Below, in pieces: positions 1-10,753 of a stretch of 64,000 bases of DNA (its first letter is position 1; the number at the start of each line of letters is the position of its first letter). The position numbers were made by a program, and so were the translations under genes. The stretch comes from Phorcus lineatus. Taxonomy: Eukaryota; Mollusca; Gastropoda; Trochida; Trochidae. The notes beneath the pieces are model-generated. The model saw only the letters and a program-made list of their open reading frames with translations. It ran no database searches and had not been told where the DNA came from. Location: the NCBI GenBank assembly GCA_921293015.1, contig OV121084.1, positions 21,704,960 through 21,768,959 of the forward strand, written 5' to 3'.

Positions 1-2299
1 ACGGTAAAGCTTTCTTATTCTCTAAAGGTTTTGCAAAGATTTGGAGTGTACAATATGTTGAATTACACTCACCCAGTGTCCAATCTAGGACGCGCGATCG
101 CGCGATTCACGCTAAAAAAAATCAAATCGCCCCTCATAAAAAAGTCAGTGCGCGATCTGCCGCGCACAGTTATTTTGACTCGTATTTTATAAATAGAGAT
201 ATAATCCTTGCAAAAAAAAAAAAATTTTCCCAGAGTATTGTTGTGATGTTAAAAAACGTTTTTACGGCCTATAATTAACTTATAAACAATCGTAAAATCA
301 TATCTCGCGGCGAGTAGTTACCGATGCATTTCATGTCTAAAAATAGCATAAGAATGAAACACCATCTGTGATTGGCCCTCCTGTGAAGATCACGTAATCT
401 AAGCCTATCATAATGCTTGATACAAACATCTACCAAATCGCTGTACTTTTTATTTCTCGTGTTTTGATCTTCTAGCTTTCAAAGTTTAATTCTTAACAAA
501 TGAAGGTAGGACCGTAGGTTTCATTTGAAAATATGTTATAATAATTGGTTCTATCAATACTGTTCTCATCAATGCTGTCGTCAGTGAAATTTTGTTTTGG
601 TTCTTATTTTGTTGATCATATTTACGGGACCGATTTGATTCACATTCAGACTCAGAAGCGTGATGTCTTTTAACAAAATATTTTCTGTGATTTCCGATAA
701 ATGTTTGCATAAATGTACTGTTTTCAACCTCGCCAACATGTAATTATTTGTGTAGGTGAAGCGCTGACATGAATCGATTAACGTTTATTCACTTGTTACA
801 AACCGATACCGTGTAAAATTCGTACATACAATCTGATGAAGTTACAAATACTGAATATTTCCAGTTTTCAAAAGCAACTAATTAACTACCCCTCCCCCCT
901 ACTTTTTGAAAATCCCCCCTCTTTTTTTCACCAGGGGGCGACTAATCCCCCCTTGTTTTCCAGTCCTGGAATGGACACTGCTCACCATTCATTCATTCAG
1001 TCAAGGCTCAAAGATATCTATCACCAAACATGATGCGAAAAGATTTCTTTGTCAGGGCTCGAAATTAACGTTCGCCCCTAAGCTCAAGGCTAGTGAAAAA
1101 TAAGTCGGGCAAGTAGAAACAAAATTTCATCAAAAGCCCATCAGACTACCAAGTTTGGTTTTTTTTTAAATTCCAGAAAACAGTTAATTTCTTATAATAA
1201 GGTTTCAAATATATTTCTTATTGCCTAAAGATCTTTATTGTATAAAATAGAAGGTCGCGTTTTCAAAACAAATCAAACCAAGCGTGCACGTGGTTTGTAA
1301 GCAACAAGTGCTGACCTGTAGCTGATCTCATACTTTATCAATTAAATATTATATAGATTTTAAACATCACAATGGGATTTTTTAAGGTAGGTTGCATTGT
1401 GAAATATTATTTTTGAAGCCCTAACATCGATCTCTTCAGGAAACAGGAATTGGAATTACCGGTCTATTCTTAGATTGATCAAAAGACCGGTAGAAGAAAA
1501 TTACTAAAATTCATTTCAATGACAAAAGCAAAATCATAAGTAAAACTAGCTATGAATGTTTACGAAATATGCTCAAGTTGATGAATATCTTCATACTTCC
1601 ATGAAATAAACTATTAATACATTACTGTAAAAAAAGAATTCAGTTTCAACATGACAAAGTCAGCAAATCAACTGTGACAATCAGCCGATGGGAACATCCA
1701 CTTGTTCATAGGGAAGACAGCTAGGCGAATAACTGCTGCTCAAAATATTTGTCCATTCATTAAAATTAAGATAACTTTTCTAAAGTAATGCCGATAGAGA
1801 ATATCATGAACATAATCAAATATTCTAAAATGAATTCCAAGACATTTTGAGTCACTTAAAAAATTAATTTACTGTCAACCAATATTCTGTAATAGACTCT
1901 TCTAGCACCGATTTCATGGAATTAGGTCGAAGTAGAGGATGGATAAAGCTTGGTAACTGCTTCATTTTTAGTTACAGAACTGATAATGTAATTTTAAGAC
2001 ATTATCAAAATAGCAATGTGTATACTTTGAGAAATTGATAATGGAAATATAAACATTAAGTTTTTTAACATTAATTTATCATGGTTTTTTTGCAATTTAA
2101 AAAAATTCTGCACTTTGTATTTATAGGTAAAAGAATGTGCCAATATTTACACATTATGACGTGGGATCATTAGGAAACTTTATTATATAATAGAAAAGAT
2201 TATGTGGTAGAACAATATATGAGAGATCAACAGTAGAAATCAAAATTAGAGCAATTTTTCTTTTAAAATCAGTCAATATAAATCTAAAAGAAAAGTTAC
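1..2299. other. AT-rich sequence, no gene recognised
   Basis: No coding region with codon-like structure, domain or splice-site pair is recognisable on either strand. The stretch 885-955 holds homopolymeric C and G runs flanking a short AT segment. It should be intronic or 3' to the ZNF318-like gene, which is read leftward and whose later exons may lie beyond position 1. Short open frames here have no family resemblance. Confidence 0.6.
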
Positions 2300-2580
2300 A
2301 TAGTTTCTAAAAAATCTGTTCCCATTGAAATCCGTATCACTAAGTCCAAAAAATGACGTTTCCATCCAACTACAAAAACATTGAATTCCATAAAATTCAA
2401 AAGTGGTCCAGACTGTAGACAAGGTTATGGTTAACATGTGTGAAAAGTTTGGTTAATCTAGGCCAAACGGTTTTTTAGTAAATTGACCGGACGGAAGGAC
2501 GGACGGACGGAATGACCTCTATATATCCCCGCTAGTCAATTTTTTAAGGTTTAACCCTCAAAAGGCACAAAAGGATAATA
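2300..2580 (+). repeat. Dispersed repeat ending in a GACGGAC simple tract
   Basis: A block of about 280 bases reappears with substitutions at 7060-7350. Both copies share the order: a 'cccattg' start, a stretch with 'aagtccaaaaaatgac', the phrase 'gtagacaaggttatggtta', 'aaagtttggtt', 'taaattgaccggacgga', a run of GACGGAC units and an 'atataccccgct'-like end. It is non-coding. The class is not identified; the tail of short GAC-rich units may mark an element end that expands by slippage. Confidence 0.7.
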
Positions 2581-2754
2581 ACTGATGTGTTAGATGATAG
2601 CTCGCTGATATTTCATTACACCCCTTGTGTCATCACGTATCGATTACTTACCTTTCTCATGAAAGTGCATGCACCACAATTCATGAGCACTTGAACATGC
2701 CCAAGGTGTCTGCAAGATGGGTGCTATGAGCCATAAATGATTGACACCCAAGAG

Positions 2755-2990
2755 TTGAATCCAGACATAAGCTCTTTGACATCTACAATGCCGATCCAAA
2801 TAACCTTCATGCCCGTCTGGTTACAGGGGATGAAACGTGGGATCCTAGCACCAAGCAAGAATCCATGCAACAGAAGCTCAAGCACTTGCCTGCACCCAGA
2901 AGATTTTTACCATAAGGGCATAGACTGTCTCAAAGACAAATGGGCAAAGAGCATTGAGGTCCAGGGAGATTAAATTGAAAAATAAAATCA
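2755..2990 (+). pseudogene. Mariner-type transposase remnant
   Basis: The plus strand holds two pieces of a Tc1/mariner-superfamily transposase. The first frame contains the motif VTGDETW (codons at about 2820-2840), which surrounds the second catalytic aspartate of the DD(D/E) core. It is followed by DPSTKQESMQQ, the usual region after the core motif but missing the few residues normally found between GDETW and DP. A frame change near 2900 then gives EDFYHKGIDCLKDKW and IEVQGDYIEK, the familiar C-terminal end of mariner proteins. The rest of the protein and clear terminal repeats are absent. It is a dead, internally deleted fossil in a downstream intron or flank of the ZNF318-like gene. Confidence 0.85.
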
Positions 2991-3535
2991 ATATCATAAC
3001 CATTGGTTTCCGTTTCATCTACTCCTTCAAACTTATTGACTTCCCGTCGAAAGTGCAAGGTTCGTCCCAAAATTTGGGTGTGCAGCAGCAGTTTTGTAAG
3101 GGAAGTCGAAGTTAATACCAACGGATGCCACCCGCTAGGAAACAGGCCATAAGCCCACTTGACCGTTCACGTCTGATGAGATAATGACAGAGCTGGCCAT
3201 TTTACAAAAAGAAATGGAAAAACAAACTCTGATATCTCAATGAAGCATTCATAATATACTAAATAATAACAATTTTACCTTGTCCATTACCAAACCAATA
3301 TCATATCTATCTCCTCTTTGCCTCTCTTCAAGACAAATGGTTTGCTTTCAGTTGTATATATTTTTTTACTTATGTGGCGGTTTCCTGCCGTCACAGGTTT
3401 ACATTGTCTTAACTATGTACATTGAAATATAAAAAAATAAAATTTAAATTAAAAGACAAAAAAACAAAAGAACTTTTAATTCTTTACTGAATTAATAGCC
3501 AGAGATTAACAAAATCTTAAATAGATAAGACTGAC

Positions 3536-3676
3536 CTGCCTGTGCTTTCTTGATTGAAGGTGGCGCAGATGGTCAAAAAGAGTCTCGGAAACATGGTTAC
3601 AATCAAAGCACCAATGGCTGCCAGGATCAGAAAATGTGTGCCATTTTCTGGAAGAGTCTCCTTGTGTAATCTTTCC
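3536..3676 (-). CDS. ZNF318-like gene, exon with matrin-type zinc finger
   Basis: On the minus strand this 141-base block (47 codons, phase 0 at both ends) is bounded by an AG acceptor after a pyrimidine-rich run (ag at 3678-3677) and a CAG|gtcagt donor (gt at 3535-3534). It encodes a C-x2-C-x12-H-x5-H finger beginning HWCFDCNHV and ending LQSRKHRQ, the spacing of U1/matrin-type fingers, which bind RNA or nucleic acid. In ZNF318 a finger of this type with a GNHWC-like lead follows the DGHKDPLL coiled-coil region, the same order as here relative to the exon at 8213-10753. I infer direct splicing from 8213 to 3676. The frame, phase and domain order support a functional exon. Exons after 3536 were not recognised. 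Confidence 0.82.
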
Positions 3677-3804
3677 CTATTAACAGATCAAATAATAGTG
3701 TACTCATCAGTGTTTAGTTTTTTTTATGGTTCTAGATAGGCAGTTAAAAAAAATATGTTGACCAGGATACACAGTTACAAACAAGCAATTGTAACTAAAT
3801 TGGT

Positions 3805-3955
3805 ATAGAATCTAAACCAAGTGTCTTCTGATATCAAATATATCAACACTCGTTGATAAAAGTTACAAATATCCGAGGTTTGCTGAGGATATTTATACTT
3901 TTATCAACGAATGTTGATATATTAGATATCAGAAGACACTTGGTTTAGATTCTAT
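3805..3955. repeat. Foldback repeat, ~70-base arms, 12-base loop
   Basis: The left arm (3805-3874) and right arm (3887-3955) are reverse complements apart from a few mismatches near the loop. The outer part, atagaatctaaaccaagtg, is matched exactly at the other end. The short spacer 3875-3886 is the only unpaired part. It would form a hairpin of about 70 base pairs in single-stranded DNA or in the ZNF318-like pre-mRNA. It looks like a foldback MITE; a target-site duplication was not resolved. Confidence 0.9.
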
Positions 3956-4011
3956 CTTCTATCTTCATTCCAAATCATTTTTATTTTCGATTCAATGAAT
4001 CAATCCTAGGA

Positions 4012-4047
4012 GATATCGCTTGATCTCCCACAAGCGATATCGCCTGT
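4012..4047. repeat. Small palindrome around gatatcgcttg
   Basis: The segment agatatcgcttg is followed eight bases later by its reverse complement caagcgatatc, forming a 12-base-pair stem. It lies just beyond the larger foldback. No function is evident. Confidence 0.7.
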
Positions 4048-4821
4048 AGAACAGTTTTGTATGATAAAATCACACACTACAACATAACAATTCAAAATAA
4101 CACAAAATAAACAGCTGACATTGTCAATCTATATCCTCCATAAATGGTTTCAATAAAAACACAAAGTGAAAACAAAATATGTTTGTTGTTGGTACAAATA
4201 TATAAAATTGTAAGGAAATTATTTTAAAACACATTTGTTAATCATGGGACACTTTCAAGTTGTTTGTGCTACTGAATAGCAAAATTTGATTATAATCAAG
4301 CCAATAGAAACAAGCATTTGTAACAAACGCGACCATGTCCCTCCCCATAATCAGGAAATGAGCTGACACACCTAATTTCTACCGAGTAGTGAGCTTTTCA
4401 TGTTAGATTAAAATGTCATAATCCTAATATAAAGGTGCTCAATACTGATGTTGACAACAGCATAAACTGAGGGTTTGCACCTTATGATCTTAACAATACT
4501 AAAGGTAAAGTTTCAATGCAACCCAATACCAGTAAGCGGTGTGTTCTTGTTCTTGAATAATAAGCTGTAGAAAAAACCGAGCCATTGGCTCTGTAGCTCA
4601 TCAGGCTATCTACAATACATTTCATTATTGGTTACCATATGAGTTGTCACAGGATCACCAAATCCATTAATTATAATCCTCGTCAGCTAAAGGACTGGAG
4701 CAGAAGATGAAAATAAGTTTTAAGGACATGGTTCCTGTTGGCCTTTTTAGGGTACACAGGGTCACAAAATCTATAAATAAGCTATATCCTCCGTAACTGG
4801 CACAATATGTTTAGGTATTAC

Positions 4822-4949
4822 AGGTACTTCTCTATATACAATATATACAAAATAAGAGCATCATATTACAAACCTTTTCAAATCTAGGTACTTCTCTATA
4901 TACAAAATAAGAGCATCATATTACAAATCTTTTCAAGTTACCCTGTTTA
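4822..4949 (+). repeat. Tandem duplication of a ~64-base unit
   Basis: The unit starting aggtacttctctatata at 4822 is repeated at 4886, including the 'aataagagcatcatattac' end. The copies differ by a short internal insertion and few substitutions, so this is a recent local duplication. A diverged third relative starts near 5280. Confidence 0.85.
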
Positions 4950-5420
4950 CAAGGATTTTTGTAATTTCATTTCATATCAAGACCTTGACCTTGACATGTC
5001 AGGAGAATTTCCAGGATGTGAAATCAATAAATGGTTAATAGGTGTCTTACCTCTTGGTTCAAAATTAGATTAAAGAGTGAACCTGGCCATAACCCACAAC
5101 TCATTAACTGACCTTCAACATTCAAGATCACACAAACAATGACCACTCTCCATTTAGAATAACAATCATGTATTGATAAAAATGTTAATAGTTAAAATAA
5201 ATCATTTCCCCAAAACCATGCATCAGTCATTACCTCACTGTGACCTTGACCTTTTAACAATCATAGCTAAAATCTTTTCAAATTTTTGTACTTCTCTGGT
5301 TAATATATACTAAATACCAAAACTTTTCAAGTTACCATGCATGTTCACTTGGATTACTTTTAATGAGTTCATTACCTATTGCTTTGACCAAGCTTAGATC
5401 TTGAATAGGAACATGTCCAG

Positions 5421-5740
5421 GTGAGGTGAGGTGAGTTGGTGTTTATTGCCGCCTTCAAGATTATTTCACTTATATTGCGGCTGCTAGTATCATTGCAGGG
5501 AGAAAGCCCGCAACACCAATGTGGCTATGCATGGCGGTGAAACCTGCGAGCATCGGCTGGAACTAGCGAACCATGGGTGGTACTGCGCTGAATTTCAGTG
5601 TAGCATTACACCCAAACCTGACTGCGTGTAGAAAAGTTCTCTACTGCAGACAAATTTGCCGAGGCCCTGGGATTCGAACCACAGACCTCCTGATCCGAAG
5701 CCGAACATGCTAACCACTGCACTATCTCCCCCCCCCCCAG
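5421..5740 (-). mobile_element. tRNA-derived SINE with 9-base target-site duplication
   Basis: On the minus strand the element begins at 5740 with a tRNA-like head. Box A is TAGTGCAGTGG (5724-5714) and box B is GGTTCGAATCC (5680-5670), spaced as in an RNA polymerase III internal promoter. A tRNA-unrelated body follows, and the 3' end is a run of short CTCAC units (5440-5421). The flanks carry identical catgtccag copies at 5412-5420 and 5741-5749, a retroposition target-site duplication. This makes it a full-length ~320-base SINE, inserted antisense-oriented into an older repeat but sense to the ZNF318-like transcript. The SINE family is not named because I cannot compare it with a library. 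Confidence 0.9.
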
Positions 5741-6489
5741 CATGTCCAGAGAATATCCATTGGGTTTAATCAATAAATGATTAATATGAGTTCTCAATAC
5801 CTTTTTTTTGTTTCAAAATGTTATTAAAGGGTGGACATGGCCAAAACTAATATTTCGTAACCTTACAAGTGCCCTGTATGTAGTCAGCATTGAAAAATGA
5901 GGATTTCTCAGTAATTTTTGGAACCTTTCGATAATGATACTCTAAAGTCTATCGATGGAGTAATAAATACAAATCAAACAAATACCATATGTTCCACTAC
6001 CTACCTTTTATTTCTGAAAATATATATTCATTTTAGTAACCTTTGTGATTTTTTGGAATAATATGACGTATGCAGTCATCAAAACCCCCGTAATGGCATT
6101 CTGATGTGATCTACAAATATCACAGAAAACAAAAAACTAAAATCTATTGCCGCAATATTTTTTTAGCATGGCCAAAGGTTGAATAAGCCTTACAATAGGT
6201 ATGAGTTACTTATGAAACCTTTATTTTTTCGCAAATGTCCTGAAATTGCCCTTTTTGTCTATATTTCGGTTGAATTATTGCATTTTCAGACGCCATATTG
6301 TTTCAATAACCTGGATATAACGTCATTTTGATGAGCTCCAAACAGCGATCAAACCAAATAATTTTGGTAGTCAACACAGCAACATACTACACATAGTCTT
6401 TCATTAGAGAGTATCTATAAAGCCCACCTGATTTCTTCTCCCTCTAGTCTGAATTAATATGATTCTGGATAACCTTATTTACTAAAAGT

Positions 6490-7075
6490 TACTGTAATAG
6501 TTTAAGAGTAAATGTGTCCCCATTGGAACAACTGATCTGTTAATCGCTACAAGTCCAATTGCGCAATCAAGTCTGTCAAACATAATATTTCTGAAATGGC
6601 TTTCGAACTCGATCAAGAGTATCATCAGGTGTATCCATAACAGATCAACAGATGTGTCCAAAACCAAAATTTCATCCACCTAAGTGTGATACTGTCTGAG
6701 AAAACTTGTCCCCATTGAAGCATCAGATCTGTTAATCGCTCCAAGTCCAGTTTCAGAAGCAAGGGGCCATAACTCTTTAAAAAAACAAATTTCGGAAATG
6801 GCTTTCCAACTGGATCAAGAGTATCATCAGTTGTATCCATAACCAAAATTTCTCTCCTCTAGGTGTAATAATTTCTGAAAAAATCTGTCCCCATTGGAGC
6901 AACAGATCTGTTAACTGCTCCAAGTCCATTTGAGCCATCAAGGGCCATAACTCTTAAAAAAATAAAATTTCGGAAATGGCTTTCAAACTCAATCAAGAAT
7001 ATCATCAGGTGTATCCATAACCAAAATTTCATTCCTCTAGGAGTAAAAGTTTCTGAGAAAATCTGTCCCCATTGA
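6490..7075. repeat. Tandem array, ~180-base unit, three copies plus partial
   Basis: The landmark tgtccccattg recurs at about 6514, 6707, 6886 and 7064 (spacings 193, 179, 178). Each unit also carries agatctgttaa, ccaagtcca, ggccataactctt, tttcggaaatggctttc and atcatca-gtgtatccataac. Copies are diverged, so the array is old. The last unit runs into the dispersed repeat at 7060-7350, which suggests that the unit is part of that repeat family. Confidence 0.85.
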
Positions 7076-7350
7076 ACACCATGTAATCAAGTCCAAAAAA
7101 TGACATTTCTATGGAAATGACAAAAAAAATTAATTCCAGAAAATTAAAAAGTGGTCCAAACTGTAGACAAGGTTATGGTTAATAAGTGTGCAAAGTTTGG
7201 TTGATCTAAACCTAACGGTTTTTGAGTAAATTGACCGGACGGACGGATAGATGGAAGGACGTAAATTGACCGGACGGACGGATAGATGGAAGGACAGACG
7301 GACGGAGAGACGGACGGAATGACTGCTATATACCCCCGCTTACTTTGTAG
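7060..7350 (+). repeat. Second copy of the GACGGAC-tailed dispersed repeat
   Basis: It is homologous to 2300-2580 in the same orientation. It contains a local duplication of a 35-base segment (starting gtaaattgaccggacgg, at about 7226 and 7261), then GACGGA units and the 'atataccccgctta' end. The simple tract is the variable part. Confidence 0.8.
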
Positions 7351-7370
7351 CAGGGTTTAAAAAAGTTACT

Positions 7371-8060
7371 ATGGTGTGGCCTTTGTGGCCTTTATTATTG
7401 GTCACAGGGTCACCAAATCTATAGATTAGAATCCTCATTAGTCAAGGAGTCTGAACACAAGGTTTCAGCATTCTAGGCCTCTTGCTCCAGAGAAAAAGGA
7501 TGAAAAACGTTTTTTTAGGGTGTGGCTCCTGTGGCCCTTATCAGGGGTCAGAGAGTCACAAAATTAAAAAATCAGAATCAGCCAAAGAGTCTGGACACAA
7601 GGTTTCAGCTTTCTGGGACTTTTGCTTCTGGAGATGGTAATAGTTTTAGGGTGTGGTCCCTGTGGCCCTTATTAGGGGTCACAGGGTCACTAATCACCAT
7701 CATCTAAGGAGTGTGTAAAATAAAATCAACTTTCTTGGACTTGTGCTATTGGAGAAGATGAAGACAGATCTTGGGGCATGGTTGCTGCCGCCCTTTTTAT
7801 GGGTGAAATGATCACCAAATTTACAAATTAGAATCCTAATCGGCTAAGGAGTCTGTACACAAAATTTCAGCTTTCTAGTCCTCTTGCTTCTGGAGAAGAA
7901 GAAGAAAATAGGTTTTAAGGGTGTGGCCTTTGAGACACTCACTAGGGGACACAGGGTCAACAAGTCTATAAATTAGAAACCTCATTAGTCAAGGAGTCAG
8001 TACACAGGATCTAAGATTTTCCTGAGCCCATGGTTCTGGGGAAGAAGATGAAATAGTGGA
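7371..8060. repeat. Tandem array, ~125-148-base unit, five copies
   Basis: The phrase gtgtggcc/tcctgtggccctta recurs at about 7374, 7522, 7651, 7776 and 7920. Each copy is followed by a 'gggtcacagggtcacc' block, an 'attagaatcctcat' block, 'aaggagtctg-acacaaggtttcagctttct' and a 'cttgcttctggagaagaagatgaa' block. Single diverged units are scattered outside the array, near 4690-4790 and 11170-11370. It is non-coding and of unknown class. Confidence 0.85.
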
Positions 8061-8212
8061 CAGATGGATAGATGGCCAATAAGGCCTCCTAGGCCAGCCG
8101 AGCTAAAAATATGGCATTCTATGTGTGGAAGGTGATTTGACTACTGTATACCTATAAAAGCTTAAAACTGAAACTTTTATTCTTCAGTCATGTAAATACC
8201 AAAAAATATTAC

Positions 8213-10753
8213 CGTTTCAGTGAGATCTTTAACTGCAGACATGTCTATTTGGTTTGTAGGTTTCCTCAGCGACTTTATTTGTGCTGATATTTCCTCCTGT
8301 AGCTTACTATTCTGTAATAGCAGCGGGTCTTTGTGGCCATCCTTTTGACGTTGCCTTCTTCTCATTATTTCATTCTGATGTTTTTTCAATTTACTAAGTT
8401 CTCTTTTCAAGACAATCAATTTCTTTTTCCTTTCTTCTGTTTCCTTAAAGATTTCATTTTGGTTCTTTATTGGTACTTGCAGTGTGACTTCATTTGAGTT
8501 ATTGTTCTCACTTTGTTTCTCTTTCCTTTCTTCCATATTGTGCCTAATTTCTTTGTTTCTTTTACAAGGTATTTCCATTTGTTTTTCTCTTATCTTTGGT
8601 GCAAGTACGATACGAGAATATTCAGGAGATTCTTCTCTTTGACGCTTTCTAGATGATGACATATTTTTAAAATCTTCTAGGTTACTTATTTCCGTCTCTT
8701 CAGACAGTGGAAAAGCTTTGATGTCTTGCTTGTCTGATTTTAATTCATCTGAGTCAATGAATGATGACGCATACCATTTGGGCATATCACCCTCTGTGTT
8801 TTCTTCTTTTAGTTCTGAAGGATGAGCATAACAAGACTGAAAATAATGAGTGAGTTCAGGACAAATTTCTTCACTTCTGGATGTTTGCTGCTTCTTTACA
8901 TTTGCTTCATCATTTGATAAAAATTCTGCAAATGTACCTCTCAACATATGAGAAGTACATGCATGCCTGTTTGAGTTTTGTAAACCCTTCAGCGAGCAAT
9001 TCCACTCAAAACAATGCCTTGAACATGTTTCAGAGTTTTCATGAACCAAAATCTTACTAGACACTGATTCTTCAAAGATTCCTTTAGAAATAACACTTGT
9101 TGATTCCTCTGAAGTTTCATTGTTATTGGTCAATTTTTCATTGAAACTCATGCCTGGTATTACAGAACCAAGAAAAGAAGCACTTTTGTTAATGGAAAAC
9201 TGTGATTCTTCTTCATTTTGTTTTTTAATTTTAGCAAGTTCTTGCATTCTTTTGGACAAATCAAAATTGAATCCAATTGATTTTAATATATCCTGAACTG
9301 TTTGATCAAGGGAATCTTTTTCCCTTTCTTCAACATCTTTAACCTCAATCAGAGGTTTCATCCAAGAAGGCAAATTTGTAATTGCAGTTGTTAAAGTTTT
9401 TTCAACTGATTCTTGAACTTCAGATATATCTCTTTTACTGCTATTATCAAGTGTTGCCATTGATGAATTTGGTGTTTCTTGGTCTTTAGTAGAAAGCTTT
9501 GTGTCTTCTTTTCTTAGACCATACAGGAATTCTTCTTCATCATCAACATTCAGATCAGTTTGCAAGGACAATTTCATGTTTCCTTCTTTTTTCTGCGGGG
9601 GAATCTGAAAATTAAAATTGTTTTCATCAAAGTCTTTTCCTTTTTTGTCTGTTAATCTTACTCTATCACATCCTGAATCAGTATTTGTAATTTCAAAAGC
9701 TGTATCTTTTTTCTTCTTTAAGATTGACTTCAAAGGTTTGATTTCAGAAGGATAATGACTGCAAGGGAAACCACTTTGGAAACAGCTCACACACAGAGGT
9801 TTCTTTGAGCCTGTGGTAGAGACACCATCTACTTGAGAAACAGATTGGTCCATACCACATTCTCTAACAAATTCACTTTGATTTCCAGTCCAAATCTTCA
9901 TGTCACAAACCAAATCTTGTAGACTTTGTTCTATTGTTTCATCATAATTGTACATGGTTTTTACATTTTCAAAGTTGCTACTGCTTCCATCAACGGCAAC
10001 ATTGGTCAATTTTGTATGATAAAGATTATCTCTGAATCTGCTGTAGTCATGGTGATCTGTATTTAAATGAAAACAATCTTTCCTTTTTTCATTGCAATGT
10101 TCATCTCTTTGAAGCTCTATCTTTTCTTCATGGCCATACCTTCTCATTTCATTGTGCTTTTGTCCTTCATATAGACTGTTCCTTCTATTAATATATTGGT
10201 TCTGTTGTAAACTTTTGAATTGATTGTTCCTTTCACAAACAATTTTTTTTCTTTCTTTAGTTTTTTCCCCCCAGGATTCATGAATTTTTTCCTTTTGTTG
10301 GTAACTGATTTGTCCTTTATCTTTTTTTTTACCATATTGAAAATCTATTTTTCTTTCCCTTTTTTCTCCAGGTTGATTAAAGCTCCTTGGTCTGCAAACC
10401 TCAATGCTCTTTATAGCCTCACTGCCTTCCATTTGCATACCATATCTTTGCCTTTGAACATGGCTTCTGACATCTACTTTCTTTTCGCCATAAATATGCT
10501 TTTCTTTCCGAGAAATCCTTCCTTTCCTTGTTTGGAAATGTTGTTCATAATCTTTTGAATGAAAAGGTCTCTCACTTTTTCTACCATGCGTGTCAAGTTT
10601 CTCCGAAGATTGACAAGCTCTCACCAAACTCATTTTTGGGCTGTACAAGCAATCAGCGGCGTCATTGTCAACTGAAGATCCTAAACTTCCATGCCGATGT
10701 TGTGCAACTTTCCCCTTGCCATCAAAGGCTGAACCTGAATGGTCACAGTCCAT
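8213..10753 (-). CDS. ZNF318-like protein, large internal exon
   Basis: A single open frame of about 847 codons on the minus strand, bounded by a strong acceptor (tttttatttctttttgcag ending at 10754) and an ACG|gtaata donor at 8213|8212. The frame would stay open past the donor to a stop at 8177, but the zinc-finger exon at 3536-3676 continues the homology. It opens right after the acceptor with ATG (10753), so translation start versus continuation is not settled. The protein is hydrophilic and rich in K, E, R and Q. It has a charged N-terminal third, a small cysteine cluster CVSCFQSGFPCSHYP beside SILKKKKD, an ILKSIGFNFDLSKRMQELA helix and a C-terminal coiled coil ending in RQKDGHKDPLL. The last motif and its place before a matrin finger are what I recognise from vertebrate ZNF318, a nuclear protein linked to RNA processing. 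Function here is inferred only. Confidence 0.82.

Larger units (their letters stand above)
3677..8212 (-). other. Repeat-filled intron of the ZNF318-like gene
   Basis: The gap between the donor at 8212-8211 (ACG|gtaata) and the acceptor at 3678-3677 is 4,536 bases. Both flanking exons end or begin in phase 0. No further exon was recognised inside, although a short one could be missed. The interval is almost entirely repeats: a foldback, a 64-base duplication, a SINE with target-site duplication, a ~180-base tandem array, a dispersed GACGGAC repeat and a ~140-base tandem array. Confidence 0.6.

Noticed and set aside
836-1103. Overlapping plus-strand ORFs
   Set aside because: They run over C/G-rich low-complexity sequence and show no domain or splice context.
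3554-3739. Plus-strand ORF of 61 codons
   Set aside because: It is the complement of the matrin-finger exon, which has splice sites and a recognisable domain on the minus strand.
5660-5735. Free-standing tRNA gene on the minus strand
   Set aside because: A and B boxes are present, but it is continuous with a ~320-base body bounded by a target duplication, and no cloverleaf acceptor stem closes. It is the head of a SINE.
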